Below are positions 50,771-60,543 of a stretch of 64,000 nucleotides of DNA, in pieces (position 1 is the stretch's first letter; each line of letters begins with the position of its first letter). The DNA comes from an uncultured Eggerthella sp. (lineage in GTDB: Bacteria > Actinomycetota > Coriobacteriia > Coriobacteriales > Eggerthellaceae): NCBI GenBank assembly GCA_900546175.1, contig URBX01000006.1:1-64000 (forward strand), in the 5' to 3' direction. The position numbers and the translations under genes are program-made. The notes beneath the pieces are model-generated. The model worked only from the letters and a program-made list of their open reading frames with translations. It searched no databases and was not told where the DNA came from.

Positions 50771-53425
50771 ATGGCAGACAATAAAAAAAATGATGCATAT
50801 AAAGATTGGGAAACTCCAATTTTTAACGCTTGGAAAAACAAAGGTTTATTTAAGCGCTCAGAAGGTTTTGGAAAAAATGGTGCGGAAAATTACACTATCG
50901 TAATTCCTCCTCCAAACATTACTGGCATGTTGCACATGGGTCATGCACTTAATGACACAATTCAGGATACGTGCATTCGTCGTGCTCGTATGCAGGGATA
51001 CAAAACCCGTTGGGTTCTTGGAACTGATCATGCGGGCATTGCAACTCAGACTAAAGTGGATAAAAAGCTTCAAGAAGAGGGCGTTTCTCGTTTGGAGATT
51101 GGCAGAGAAAAATTCATTGAGGCTTGCTATGACTGGCGTGATGAGTATGGCACTACCATCGTTAATCAAATTATGGGCATGGGTTGCTCTTGCGACTTTG
51201 ATGATGAGCAGTTTACTCTTTCTCCAGAATATGTTGAGGCGGTTCGCAAAGTATTTGTTGACTGGTATCACGATGACAAAATTTATAAAGGAAAGCGCAT
51301 TGTAAACTGGTGTCCATCTTGTACTACTGCAATTGCTGACGACGAAGCAGAGTACGTTGATGAAAAGGGTCATCTTTGGTATCTTCGCTACCCATTATCA
51401 GAGCCAGTAGATGGTATGGAATACATTGTTGTTGCTACAACTCGTCCTGAAACCATGCTTGGTGATACTGGTGTTGCAGTAAGTCCTAAGGATGAGCGTT
51501 ATAAGAATCTGGTAGGTAAGACTTGTATTTTGCCTATCGCAAATCGTGAAATTCCAATTTTTGCTGACTTCCACGTGGATAGCGAATTTGGTACTGGTTG
51601 CGTAAAAACAACTCCTGCTCATGACCCTAATGACTACGCAATGGGTGAACGCAACGGTTTGGAAAAGATTAATATTTTTGATGAACACGCAGTAGTTGTT
51701 GAAGGTTATGGCAAATTTAGTGGCATGACCCGTGATGAGGCACGTCAAGCAGTTGTTGATGAATTTGAAGCTTTAGGCTTGCTTGATCACGTTGAAGACC
51801 ACGACCATTCAGTTATGACTTGTTATCGCTGCCATACCAAATTAGAGCCATGGCTTTCTGAGCAGTGGTTTGTTGCTGTTGACGAGTTGAAGAAAGAAGC
51901 AGCACGCGTTGTTGAAGATGGTTCAATTCAGTTCTATCCTGCTCGCTGGAAACAGGTATATCTTGACTGGCTGGAAAATTTAAAAGACTGGTGTATTTCT
52001 CGCCAATTGTGGTGGGGTCATCGTATCCCTATGTTCTATTGTGATGAATGTGGCTGGGAAGATGCGTCGGTTAATGACTTAGAGGTATGTCCAAAGTGTG
52101 GTAAGCCGCTTCGTCAGGACGAAGACGTTCTTGATACGTGGTTCTCTTCTCAGCTTTGGCCATTCGCAACTCAGGGCTGGCCTCAGCAAGGAGTTGAATG
52201 CCTTGAGGGGGTTTATCCAACCCAGGTACTTTCTACTGCTCGTGACATTATGGGCTTATGGGTTGCTCGTATGGTTATGTCTTCTTTGTACTTCACCAAC
52301 GAAATCCCATTCGAAAAGGTAATTATTCATCCAACCGTAATGGCTCATGATGGAAAGCCAATGTCTAAGAGCCGCGGTAATGGCGTTGATCCGTTAAAGC
52401 TTATGGAAGACTACGGCGCAGACGGTATGCGATTTGGCTTGCTTATGCAGGTTACTGGTATGCAGGATTTGAAGTTCAATGAAAGCAAATTGGAATCAAG
52501 CCGTAATTTTGCAAACAAGATTCGCAATGCAGCCCGCTTTGTCATGATGAATTTAGAGGATTATGTTCCTGGTGAGCCTAATCCGTCAACCATCGCTGAT
52601 AAGTGGATTTTCTCTCGTCTTGCGTCTTTAATTAAGTCTCTTGATGAAGCGTATGAAAGCTTTGAATTTGGCGAAATTACTCGTGAATTGTATTCCTTCT
52701 TCTGGAATGAATTCTGCGACTGGTATATTGAGTTCTCCAAATCTCGTTTGAATTCAGGTGGTGAAGATCGCCAGATTTGTCAGCGTAATTTGGTATTTGT
52801 TTTGGATACTGCGCTCCGCTTACTTCATCCAATTATGCCATTTGTTACTGAGCAGATTTATCAGGATTTGCCAGGCGAAAAGGATACCGAATTTTTGATG
52901 GAAGCTGCGTGGCCTGACTACGAGAATTACGCTTTGTATAGTAATCCTGAAGCAGAGCGAGAAATTGTGATGGTAACCGAAGTAGTATCGGGTGTTCGTT
53001 CTGTTCGTGCGCGTTATGGTATTTCTCCAAAACAGGCTGTTCAGGTTGAGGTTAAGCCAGCAGGCGAGTCTGAGAAAGAGATTTTTGCTTCTCAGCAGGA
53101 GCTCATTAGCGCGTTGGCAAACATTGAAGTAGTAAACCTTGATTGCAGTCTTGAAAAGCCAAAAGAATCCACCATGGTGCTTGCTTCTGGTGTTGAAGCA
53201 TACGTTGTGCTCTCTGGATTGGTTGACTTTGAAGTTGAGCGTTCTCGTATCGAGAAAGAATTGAAAACTATCACGAAAGATCGTGATAAGTTTGCAAAGA
53301 AACTCTCAAACCAAGGATTCCTTTCGAAGGCAGCTCCTGAGATTATCGAAAAAGACAAGAAGCGTCTTGCTGAGTTAGAGGATAAGTTTGCGCGTTTAAC
53401 CGCTCAGTTGGAAGAAATGAACTAA
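50771..53425 (+). CDS. valS: Valyl-tRNA synthetase
   Basis: An 884-residue class I synthetase. PPNITGMLHMGHAL contains the HMGH form of HIGH; KPMSKSRGNG is the KMSKS loop with Pro in the second place. A CP1 editing domain (TTRPETMLGDTGVAV) and a C-terminal coiled coil (ERSRIEKELKTITKDRDKF) complete the protein. No T-box is seen upstream. It follows clpX after 32 bp. Confidence 0.95.
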   Translation: MADNKKNDAYKDWETPIFNAWKNKGLFKRSEGFGKNGAENYTIVIPPPNITGMLHMGHALNDTIQDTCIRRARMQGYKTRWVLGTDHAGIATQTKVDKKLQEEGVSRLEIGREKFIEACYDWRDEYGTTIVNQIMGMGCSCDFDDEQFTLSPEYVEAVRKVFVDWYHDDKIYKGKRIVNWCPSCTTAIADDEAEYVDEKGHLWYLRYPLSEPVDGMEYIVVATTRPETMLGDTGVAVSPKDERYKNLVGKTCILPIANREIPIFADFHVDSEFGTGCVKTTPAHDPNDYAMGERNGLEKINIFDEHAVVVEGYGKFSGMTRDEARQAVVDEFEALGLLDHVEDHDHSVMTCYRCHTKLEPWLSEQWFVAVDELKKEAARVVEDGSIQFYPARWKQVYLDWLENLKDWCISRQLWWGHRIPMFYCDECGWEDASVNDLEVCPKCGKPLRQDEDVLDTWFSSQLWPFATQGWPQQGVECLEGVYPTQVLSTARDIMGLWVARMVMSSLYFTNEIPFEKVIIHPTVMAHDGKPMSKSRGNGVDPLKLMEDYGADGMRFGLLMQVTGMQDLKFNESKLESSRNFANKIRNAARFVMMNLEDYVPGEPNPSTIADKWIFSRLASLIKSLDEAYESFEFGEITRELYSFFWNEFCDWYIEFSKSRLNSGGEDRQICQRNLVFVLDTALRLLHPIMPFVTEQIYQDLPGEKDTEFLMEAAWPDYENYALYSNPEAEREIVMVTEVVSGVRSVRARYGISPKQAVQVEVKPAGESEKEIFASQQELISALANIEVVNLDCSLEKPKESTMVLASGVEAYVVLSGLVDFEVERSRIEKELKTITKDRDKFAKKLSNQGFLSKAAPEIIEKDKKRLAELEDKFARLTAQLEEMN

Positions 53426-53438
53426 GAGAATACGCGAT

Positions 53439-53475
53439 AAACCCACAAGGTGTTTTCCCTTGTGGGTTTGTTTGT
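53439..53475 (+). terminator. Rho-independent terminator after valS
   Basis: AAACCCACAAGG (53439-53450) pairs perfectly with CCTTGTGGGTTT (53458-53469), followed by a short T-rich tail interrupted by G. Confidence 0.85.
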
Positions 53476-53538
53476 TAGAATGACTTTTTGAAAGTATTAA
53501 AACGTTAGTAGCACGTCATACCATAGGAAGAAGAAAGT

Positions 53539-54015
53539 ATGTCTAATCTTGTTTCACAGTTTTTAACCCCAGAGCTTCAGCTGGTTCTGATTTTTCTCGT
53601 AGCCATCTTGGTTGCTCTTTGGATTTTGTCTGTTGTATGGGTTGCTAAAGATGCCCGCTATCGTGGTGCGGGAATGTACTGGGCAGCGGTTGCTATTATT
53701 CCTATTGTTGGAGTAATTGCTTATTGCTTACTTCGCCCTGCTATTTCAAAAGCAGATAGGGAAGAACAGGATTTAGAATTAGCCCTTAAGCAGCGTGAAT
53801 TGATGAAGTTTGGTGAATGTAACCATTGCGGCTATCCTGTTGAGGATGATTACGTAATGTGTCCAAATTGTCATCAGCGTTTAAAGAATCTTTGTCCAAC
53901 CTGCCATCATGCTCTACGTCCTGAATGGTCGGTATGTCCTTACTGCACCACTCAAATTGGTGGAAGACGCATGCCTCAAAATCCTGGCAATGCGGGACAA
54001 ACAATGAAAATGTAA
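53539..54015 (+). CDS. Membrane protein with C-terminal zinc ribbons
   Basis: A 158-residue protein with two membrane helices (about 14-37 and 48-70) and a cytoplasmic tail holding four CxxC pairs (CNHCGYP, CPNCHQ, CPTCHH, CPYCTT), enough for two zinc ribbons. The lysine and Glu-rich linker between is short. Such 'zinc ribbon domain' membrane proteins are common in Coriobacteria but uncharacterised. It lies alone between valS and thrS. Confidence 0.85.
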   Translation: MSNLVSQFLTPELQLVLIFLVAILVALWILSVVWVAKDARYRGAGMYWAAVAIIPIVGVIAYCLLRPAISKADREEQDLELALKQRELMKFGECNHCGYPVEDDYVMCPNCHQRLKNLCPTCHHALRPEWSVCPYCTTQIGGRRMPQNPGNAGQTMKM

Positions 54016-54082
54016 TTAATGCAGTACTTTTTACGTATTCCAGATTTGTAGTCAGGTTAGCGTAGAAAAAGACTGTATTGAG

Positions 54083-54147
54083 GGGCCGCCATTGTGCGGC
54101 TCGTTGTTCGTAAGGTAAAGTGCAGGTGCTTTGTGCGCACCCGGCAC
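54083..54147 (+). promoter_or_regulatory. Structured thrS leader
   Basis: Two hairpins precede thrS: GGGCCGC (54083-54089) with GCGGCTC (54096-54102), and a longer bulged stem, GTGC with GCAC plus GGTGC with GCACC (54120-54147), which ends one base before the AAAGG ribosome site. In E. coli ThrRS binds hairpins like these in its own mRNA, so self-control is plausible but not shown. Confidence 0.4.
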
Positions 54148-54162
54148 GGAAAGGAAACTATA

Positions 54163-56076
54163 ATGGAAATCGTTTTACCTGATGGATCAAAGAAAACCCT
54201 TGAAGTAGGCGCAACCGTATATGATGTTGCTGCATCTATTGGTACCGGCCTCGCTAAGGCTGCGTTAGCAGGAAAGATCAATGGTGAATTGGTTGATATT
54301 ACCGCAGAAGTAACAGATGGATGTCTTGTTGAGATTATCACTAACAAGTCTGCAGAGGCATTAGATATCATGCGTCATTCTGCTGCTCACGTTATGGCAG
54401 AAGCAGTTCAGTTACTTTATCCTGATGTTCAAATTGCTTTTGGCCCACAGACCGAAACAGGCTTTTTCTATGACTTCGAATTAAGCCACGCAATTTCTAC
54501 CGATGATTTTGAGGCTATCGAAGCAAAGATTGCTCAAATTATTAAAGCTGATGAACCATTCGTGCGCCAGGTGGTAACACGTGAACAAGCAAAGGAAATC
54601 TTTGCAAATCAGCGTTTTAAGCTTGAACACATTGATGAGCTTCCTGAAGGTGAAGAGATTTCTATCTATCGCCATGGCTTATTTGTTGATTTGTGCAGCG
54701 GTCCTCATGTTCCTTCTGCAGGAAAGATTGGCGCTTTCAAACTTATGAAGGTGGCAGGTGCGTACTGGAAAGGCGACGCTGAGCGTGAAATGCTTCAGCG
54801 TGTTTACGGTACTGCTTTCTTTAAGAAAGCTGAGTTGGAAGAGTATCTCCATAACTTAGAAGAGGCAGAAAAGCGCGATCATCGTAAAGTGGGTCGTGAG
54901 CTTGGTTTGTTCATGCTTGATGAGAATGCAGGAGTTGGTCTTCCTCTTTATCCACCAAAGGGTGCACGCGTAATTCGCTTGCTCCAAGAGTGGCTTCGTC
55001 GTGATTTGTATGCACGAGGCTACGAAGAAGTAATTACTCCTCATGTATATAAATCTGATGTTTGGAAAACTTCTGGTCATTATGATTTCTATAAAGAAAA
55101 CATGTACTTCTTTAACATCAACGAAGGTTCTGATGAGAATCCTCGCTTGAGCGAATACGGTGTAAAGCCAATGAACTGTCCAGGTCATGTAATGCTGTAT
55201 CGCAATGAAATTCATTCTTATCGTGACTTACCATTGCGTTTATTTGAGTTTGGTACGGTTTATCGTCATGAAATGTCCGGTGTAGTTCATGGTCTCTTGC
55301 GTGCTCGTGGATTTACTCAGGACGATGCGCATGTTTTCTGTACTCGTGACCAAGTAATTGACGAAGTTGTTGCAATTCTTGATTTGGTTGACCACATCAT
55401 GTCTACGTTCGGATTTGAGTACATGGCAGAAATCTCTACTCGTCCAGAAAAATCCATTGGTACTGATGATATGTGGGAACACGCAACTTCATCCTTGAAG
55501 GAAGCATGCAAGCGCCACAATCTTGCGTATGAAATCAATGAAGGTGACGGTGCTTTCTACGGACCTAAGATTGACATTAAAGTAAAGGATGCAATTGGTC
55601 GTACGTGGCAGTGCTCAACGGTTCAGGTTGATTTCAACTTGCCTGAGCGTTTCAATTTGACATACCGTACCGCAGAAAACACGGAAGAGCAGCCTTGGAT
55701 GCTCCATCGTGCAATCTTTGGTTCTATCGAGCGTTTCTTCGGAATTCTTATTGAGCATTATGCTGGCGCTTTGCCAATGTGGCTTGCTCCTGTTCAGGTT
55801 GCTTTGTTGCCTTTGGCAGATCGTCATATTGATGCATGTAAAGAACTTGCTGCAAAGATTACTAAAGCAGGTGGTCGTGTTGAGGTTTATGAGCAGAACG
55901 AGCCTATGCGCGTAAAAATTGCAAAGGCTCAGCACGAGAAAATTCCTTACATGTGCGTTATTGGTGATAAGGAAATCGAAAACGGAACAGTATCGGTTCG
56001 TGAACGCAGCGAAGGCGATTTGGGTGCATGGACTGTTGAGACTTTGCTTGAGAAAGTGCGCGAAGCTTCTCTCTAA
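54163..56076 (+). CDS. thrS: Threonyl-tRNA synthetase
   Basis: A 637-residue class II synthetase. The order is TGS domain (1-60), the second editing-type domain with HSAAHVMAEA and HxxxH-like GLFVDLCSGPHV, the catalytic core with MNCPGHVMLY (zinc Cys) and RLFEFGTVYRHE, and the anticodon-binding domain. ATG 54163 follows GGAAAGG and gives the usual start MEIVLPDGS; the upstream 23 codons of the open frame belong to the leader. Confidence 0.96.
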   Translation: MEIVLPDGSKKTLEVGATVYDVAASIGTGLAKAALAGKINGELVDITAEVTDGCLVEIITNKSAEALDIMRHSAAHVMAEAVQLLYPDVQIAFGPQTETGFFYDFELSHAISTDDFEAIEAKIAQIIKADEPFVRQVVTREQAKEIFANQRFKLEHIDELPEGEEISIYRHGLFVDLCSGPHVPSAGKIGAFKLMKVAGAYWKGDAEREMLQRVYGTAFFKKAELEEYLHNLEEAEKRDHRKVGRELGLFMLDENAGVGLPLYPPKGARVIRLLQEWLRRDLYARGYEEVITPHVYKSDVWKTSGHYDFYKENMYFFNINEGSDENPRLSEYGVKPMNCPGHVMLYRNEIHSYRDLPLRLFEFGTVYRHEMSGVVHGLLRARGFTQDDAHVFCTRDQVIDEVVAILDLVDHIMSTFGFEYMAEISTRPEKSIGTDDMWEHATSSLKEACKRHNLAYEINEGDGAFYGPKIDIKVKDAIGRTWQCSTVQVDFNLPERFNLTYRTAENTEEQPWMLHRAIFGSIERFFGILIEHYAGALPMWLAPVQVALLPLADRHIDACKELAAKITKAGGRVEVYEQNEPMRVKIAKAQHEKIPYMCVIGDKEIENGTVSVRERSEGDLGAWTVETLLEKVREASL

Positions 56077-56139
56077 TAATTCTCAAAAACGGTGTTTTCG
56101 TAACGCTTGTGAAAAAGCGAAGACAAAGAATATACTCTT

Positions 56140-56172
56140 GAACGGCTCTTTTGGGAGCCGTTCTTCTGTTTT
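56140..56172 (+). terminator. Rho-independent terminator after thrS
   Basis: GAACGGCTC (56140-56148) with GAGCCGTTC (56155-56163), plus an inner G-T pair, and a T-rich tail TTCTGTTTTT. Confidence 0.85.
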
Positions 56173-56270
56173 TGTGCAAAACATTTCGTCTAGAAAAAGC
56201 GTATTTTTCTGCAGAACAGCATAAAGTTATATACAATGACCTCAAAAAGATTATCTGAAAGGTGGTCAGC

Positions 56271-56579
56271 ATGGTTAAGCAGATTTCTCGTGATGAATTC
56301 AATACCTTAGTAGCGCATTCCGACAAGCCAGTATTAGTAGATTTCTTCGCAACATGGTGTGGCCCTTGCCGCATGATGGCTCCCGTACTTGAGCAGATTT
56401 CTGACGAAGTTTCTGATATCGCAGTTGTGTACAAGGTAGATATTGACGAAAATCCTCAATTAGCTGCCCAGTTTGGCATCATGAGTGTTCCTACTCTTAT
56501 GGTGTTTAAGGAAGGCAAGGCGGTTAATACCTTTGTAGGAATGCAGTCAAAGCAGACCCTTATTAATGCTTTGCGCTAG
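56271..56579 (+). CDS. trxA: Thioredoxin
   Basis: A 102-residue thioredoxin with the redox motif WCGPC (Cys30 and Cys33) and the cis-Pro loop SVPTLM. It is reduced by the thioredoxin reductase encoded immediately downstream (8 bp). ATG 56271 is chosen over the GTG at 56262 because the latter lies inside the AAAGGTGG site. Confidence 0.95.
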   Translation: MVKQISRDEFNTLVAHSDKPVLVDFFATWCGPCRMMAPVLEQISDEVSDIAVVYKVDIDENPQLAAQFGIMSVPTLMVFKEGKAVNTFVGMQSKQTLINALR

Positions 56580-56587
56580 GAATGTTG

Positions 56588-57547
56588 ATGAACAAGTTTG
56601 ATATTGCAATTGTGGGCGCTGGTCCGGCAGGTTTGTCGGCAGCGCTCTATGCTGCGCGGTCTGGATTAAAAACGGTAGTGTTTGAGAAAACAGCTCCCGG
56701 AGGGCAACTCAACTCAATTCATTCGTTAGAAAACTACCCAGGCTTTTCTGAGGGAATCTCTGGTTCAGATTTGGCTTTTCAATTATTCAGTCAAGCTCAA
56801 AAGTTTGGTACAGAATTTTTGTTTGAAGAGGTAGTTTCCTTACGGTTTGCTGATGTATGCGAAGAAGCATGCTTATCGGAAAATATTCCGTGCCCTCTCT
56901 ATGTGGTTGCAACCCAAAATAACGAGTATCTGGCTCGATCAGTAATTATTGCAACAGGTGCAGAGCCTCTTTCGCTCCCTTTAATTGATTCAACTAACTT
57001 AATTGGGAAAGGTGTTTCTTTCTGCGCAACGTGCGATGGAAACTTCTTTAAAGACCAAGTTGTGTGCGTAATCGGAGGAGGAAACACTGCTGTTGCGGAC
57101 GCTATTTATTTGTCGCACCTTTGTAGAGAAGTTCATCTTTTCGTAAGAAAAAACAAGTTTAAGGCCGATTCTTGGCAAGTTCATATCCTTGAGCAGCTTT
57201 CTAACGTGTTTGTTCACTTTGAAACAGAATTGGTAGAGGTTTACGAAACGGAAAATAAGCTTTCAGGCGTTGCGTACAAGAATAATGAAACCTTGGTTAT
57301 TGAACAATTGGATTGTCAGGGGCTTTTTCTTGCCGTAGGGGTTTCTTCTCAAACTCAGTGGCTTAAAGACTTTGTTCACTGTAATGAGGATAGCCAAATT
57401 GAGGTTGATGCTTCTTTTAAAACCTCACTTCCTGGTGTGTATGCAGCAGGTGATGTCAGGAGTGGCTCTCTTCGTCAAGTAGTTACCGCTGCCGCTGATG
57501 GTGCTTCTGCAGCTGCATGGGCTTTTAACTTCTTATCTTCGTGTTAA
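56588..57547 (+). CDS. trxB: Thioredoxin reductase
   Basis: A 319-residue FAD/NAD(P) enzyme with FAD motif VGAGPAGLSAALYAARSG, the redox pair CATC (Cys146 and Cys149), NAD(P) motif GGGNTAVADA and C-terminal AAGDVR. The usual HRR sequence contacting the NADPH phosphate reads VRK here, still basic. The gene pair trxA-trxB implies a complete thioredoxin system. ATG 56588 is correctly spaced from AGGA; ATG 56582 is too close. Confidence 0.92.
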   Translation: MNKFDIAIVGAGPAGLSAALYAARSGLKTVVFEKTAPGGQLNSIHSLENYPGFSEGISGSDLAFQLFSQAQKFGTEFLFEEVVSLRFADVCEEACLSENIPCPLYVVATQNNEYLARSVIIATGAEPLSLPLIDSTNLIGKGVSFCATCDGNFFKDQVVCVIGGGNTAVADAIYLSHLCREVHLFVRKNKFKADSWQVHILEQLSNVFVHFETELVEVYETENKLSGVAYKNNETLVIEQLDCQGLFLAVGVSSQTQWLKDFVHCNEDSQIEVDASFKTSLPGVYAAGDVRSGSLRQVVTAAADGASAAAWAFNFLSSC

Positions 57548-57573
57548 AATACAAAGTTACGATTACTTATAAT
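57544..57573 (+). promoter_or_regulatory. prfA promoter
   Basis: TATAAT (57568-57573) with TTAAAA (57544-57549) at 18-bp spacing lies 25 bp upstream of the prfA start; an AGGAT ribosome site follows. Confidence 0.6.
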
Positions 57574-57597
57574 AACCTTTGAATAGGATACTTATTT

Positions 57598-58665
57598 ATG
57601 CGTGAAAAACTTGAAAAGATTATTGCAGTATACCAAGAGCTTGAACTCAAACTTGGTGATCCTGCTGTTGTTTCTAATCAGAGCGAATATCAGAAGCTTG
57701 CAAAAAGCTATTCCAATCAGGGTCCTTTGGTAGCAAAGTCTAAAGAATATCTTCGTGCTCTTGATGATATTGCAGAGGCGAAAGAAATGCTCTCTGACCC
57801 TGACATGAAGGAGTTTGCGCAAGAAGAAATTGCAGAAAATGAAGCAAAACTTCCTGGCTTAGAAGAAGACATTAAGTTTATGCTTATTCCTTCTGATCCT
57901 GCAGACGAAAAGGATATTATTGTTGAAATTCGTGCTGCAGCAGGCGGTGATGAGGCGGCTATTTTTGCGGGCGATTTGTACAACATGTATACCCGCTTTG
58001 CTTCTCAACAGGGTTGGAAGTGTGAGCTTATGGACGTTCATCCTTCTGAAGCGGGTGGCTACAAAGAAATTCAGTTTAAGGTCAAGGGCGAAAAAGTATA
58101 TTCGGTTATGAAGTTTGAATCGGGTGTTCATCGTGTTCAGCGAGTCCCAAAGACCGAATCTCAGGGTCGTATTCATACCTCAACTGCAACCGTTGCTGTG
58201 CTTCCTGAAGCTGATGAAGTAGAAGTAGAAATCAACGATAACGACTTGCGTATTGACGTATATCGTGCTGGTGGTCCTGGTGGTCAGTGTGTTAACACTA
58301 CTGACTCCGCTGTTCGTATTACCCACCTTCCAACTGGTTTGGTTGTTCAGTCTCAGGATCAAAAATCTCAGCTCCAGAATAAGATTGCCGCAATGGCAGT
58401 TTTGCGTGCTCGTTTATATGAAAAAATGCTTGCTGAACAGCAGGCAGAAGAAGGCGCAAAACGTCTTGCTCAGATTGGTTCTGGCGATCGCGCAGAGAAG
58501 ATTCGTACCTACAATGGTCCCCAAGACCGCGTTACGGATCATCGTATTGGTTACAACGGCACCTATAACGGAATTTTGCTTGGTGCAGGCGGAAACGGTT
58601 TGCAAGAGTTGATTACGGCGCTTCAGGCAGCGGATCGTGCCGCAAAACTCGAAGAAGCAGTATAA
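57598..58665 (+). CDS. prfA: Peptide chain release factor 1
   Basis: A 355-residue factor that ends translation at UAA and UAG. GGQ (228-230) in YRAGGPGGQCVN is the peptidyl-tRNA hydrolysis motif, and the region around HTSTATVAVLPE marks RF1 rather than RF2. prmC, which methylates the GGQ Gln, lies downstream after a terminator. Confidence 0.96.
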   Translation: MREKLEKIIAVYQELELKLGDPAVVSNQSEYQKLAKSYSNQGPLVAKSKEYLRALDDIAEAKEMLSDPDMKEFAQEEIAENEAKLPGLEEDIKFMLIPSDPADEKDIIVEIRAAAGGDEAAIFAGDLYNMYTRFASQQGWKCELMDVHPSEAGGYKEIQFKVKGEKVYSVMKFESGVHRVQRVPKTESQGRIHTSTATVAVLPEADEVEVEINDNDLRIDVYRAGGPGGQCVNTTDSAVRITHLPTGLVVQSQDQKSQLQNKIAAMAVLRARLYEKMLAEQQAEEGAKRLAQIGSGDRAEKIRTYNGPQDRVTDHRIGYNGTYNGILLGAGGNGLQELITALQAADRAAKLEEAV

Positions 58666-58680
58666 GGGTTGATTTGTTTT

Positions 58681-58710
58681 GTCCCAGTGCAAAGCGCTGG
58701 GACTTTTTTC
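58681..58710 (+). terminator. Rho-independent terminator after prfA
   Basis: GTCCCAGTGC (58681-58690) pairs with GCGCTGGGAC (58694-58703) with one G-T pair, loop AAA, then six T residues. Confidence 0.93.
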
Positions 58711-58736
58711 ATATTAGGCTGATTTTGGGAGTGTTG

Positions 58737-59666
58737 ATGGCAGAGGTTTGGACAGTAAAAAGTATTCTTGATTGGTGTTGCGATTATCTTGATCGACACG
58801 GGGATGCGCAACCGCGCCTTTCTGCTCAGTGGTTACTGAGTGAAGCAACCGGCCTTTCTCGAATAGAGCTCTACACAAATCTTGAACGACCACTTTCAAT
58901 GGATGAGCGCAGCCGTATGCGTGATTGGGTAAAAAGACGGGGAGAAGGACAGCCTCTTCAGTTAATTGTAGGCACTGCTCCTTTTCGCTATCTTACCTTA
59001 CAGGTTGCACCCAATGTTTTAATTCCTCGACCTGAAACGGAAGTACTTGTTTCGGAAGCGCTTCAAAAGCTTAATCTTCCAAAAGTGTGCGCGCGGGTTG
59101 AGGTTGACGAAGAAGGGGAGCATGTAGTTGATTCTTCGCTGCCTTCTTTATCTGTTTTGGATTTATGTACCGGTTCAGGATGTATCGCTTGTTCGATTGC
59201 TTCGGAATATCCCGCTTCTTCAGTGGTTGCTACTGATATTTCTCCTGATGCGTTAGCCCTTGCTCAAAAAAACGTTGATAGCCTTGGATTGTCTCAGCGA
59301 GTTACTGTTCGGGAAAGCAATTTGTTTGAAGCGCTTCTTCCCGAGTGTAGCGAATGCTTTGACCTGGTTATCTCTAATCCTCCTTATGTTCCAACTGCCG
59401 TATGTGAAACGCTTGATAAAGAAGTGAGAGAATTTGAGCCACTTCTTGCTCTTGATGGTGGCCCAGATGGTTTAGCAGTGTTTCGCGCTATGCTTGAAGG
59501 GATGTATGTTTCTTTGAAGCCGGGGGGACTGTTTGCGCTTGAGCTTTTTGAGGACCATATGAATCAGGCAGCTCAGTTAGCTTTGCAATTTGGTTTTATT
59601 GATGTTGAAATAAGAAAAGATCTTGCCGGCAAAGAAAGAATCCTTTTGGGCAAAAAGCCAGAATAG
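58737..59666 (+). CDS. prmC: Release factor glutamine methyltransferase
   Basis: A 309-residue S-adenosylmethionine methyltransferase that modifies the GGQ glutamine of RF1 and RF2. It has LIPRPETEVLV, the SAM motif LDLCTGSGCIA and the catalytic NPPY (ISNPPYVP). An insertion between LIPRPETE and LDLCTG (about 25 acidic residues) is longer than usual. ATG 58737 lies after the prfA terminator; the open frame further upstream runs through it and is discarded. Confidence 0.93.
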   Translation: MAEVWTVKSILDWCCDYLDRHGDAQPRLSAQWLLSEATGLSRIELYTNLERPLSMDERSRMRDWVKRRGEGQPLQLIVGTAPFRYLTLQVAPNVLIPRPETEVLVSEALQKLNLPKVCARVEVDEEGEHVVDSSLPSLSVLDLCTGSGCIACSIASEYPASSVVATDISPDALALAQKNVDSLGLSQRVTVRESNLFEALLPECSECFDLVISNPPYVPTAVCETLDKEVREFEPLLALDGGPDGLAVFRAMLEGMYVSLKPGGLFALELFEDHMNQAAQLALQFGFIDVEIRKDLAGKERILLGKKPE

Positions 59667-59671
59667 TTCTC

Positions 59672-59677
59672 TATAAT
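59672..59677 (+). promoter_or_regulatory. -10 element before the nucleoside phosphorylase gene
   Basis: TATAAT lies 30 bp upstream of the start codon; an AAAGGAAGGA ribosome site lies between. No clear -35. Confidence 0.45.
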
Positions 59678-59706
59678 CCAAATCAGGGGTAAAGGAAGGA
59701 CTTAAT

Positions 59707-60543
59707 ATGGAAGTTGCATTGCGTGAATATATTCAAGAGGCTTCGGTGGTTTTAAAAGAGTTTCTTGGTGACCAAAAGCCAGTATGCCTCCTCATTTTGG
59801 GAAGCGGACTTAATGCGTATGCTGAATCTCTTGAAGAGCCTTCTTTCCTTGATTTTAATAGGGTCCCTCACATGCATGTTTCAAGCGCAGAAGGCCATAA
59901 GGGTCGTTTTGTATTGGGAAAAGTGCCTGGAACACAAAACAGTGTTTTGGTTATGCAAGGTCGAATTCATGGCTATGAAGGCTGCGATGCATGGCAGGTT
60001 GCTTTTCCAGTGTGGGTATGCAATGCGGTTGGGATTACTATTCTCTTTACCACGAATGCGGTAGGCGCAATTAACCCCTCGTTTAAAGTGGGAAGCTTCT
60101 GCGTTATGACCGATCAAATCAATATGACAGGAAGAAATCCAATTTCAGGAATGGAGCCTCATTATATGGCTCAAAGATTTGTTCCTATGAAGGATGCTTT
60201 TGATAGTAATTTACGTAATCACCTCCTGGACTGTGCTCAAAAGCTTGATATAGAGCTCTTTTCAGGTATTTATTTAGGAGTGCTTGGTCCCACTTATGAA
60301 ACTCCGGCAGAAGTTCGCATGTTTGCAACTTGGGGTGCTGATATTGTTGCAATGAGCGTTTGCGAGGAAGTGATCGCGGCGCGTCATGTAGGAATGAAGG
60401 TGCTAGGTATGTCTCTCATTTCTAACATGGCGTGTGGTATTAAAGGAGGAGACCCAACTTCACAAGAGGTAAATGAAGTAGGTGTTCAGTCTGAAAAGAA
60501 GTTCGAGCGTCTTATGAATGCTTTCTTAAAGACGCTCGATTAA
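59707..60543 (+). CDS. Purine-nucleoside phosphorylase
   Basis: A 278-residue enzyme that splits purine nucleosides with phosphate. It fits the trimeric PNP family: LGSGLNAYAE near the N-terminus, SSAEGHKGRFVLG (His for phosphate), LGPTYETPAEVRMFATWGADIVAMS and the C-terminal SNMACG. Trimeric enzymes mainly use inosine and guanosine. It is followed by a convergent carbonic anhydrase gene. Confidence 0.93.
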   Translation: MEVALREYIQEASVVLKEFLGDQKPVCLLILGSGLNAYAESLEEPSFLDFNRVPHMHVSSAEGHKGRFVLGKVPGTQNSVLVMQGRIHGYEGCDAWQVAFPVWVCNAVGITILFTTNAVGAINPSFKVGSFCVMTDQINMTGRNPISGMEPHYMAQRFVPMKDAFDSNLRNHLLDCAQKLDIELFSGIYLGVLGPTYETPAEVRMFATWGADIVAMSVCEEVIAARHVGMKVLGMSLISNMACGIKGGDPTSQEVNEVGVQSEKKFERLMNAFLKTLD

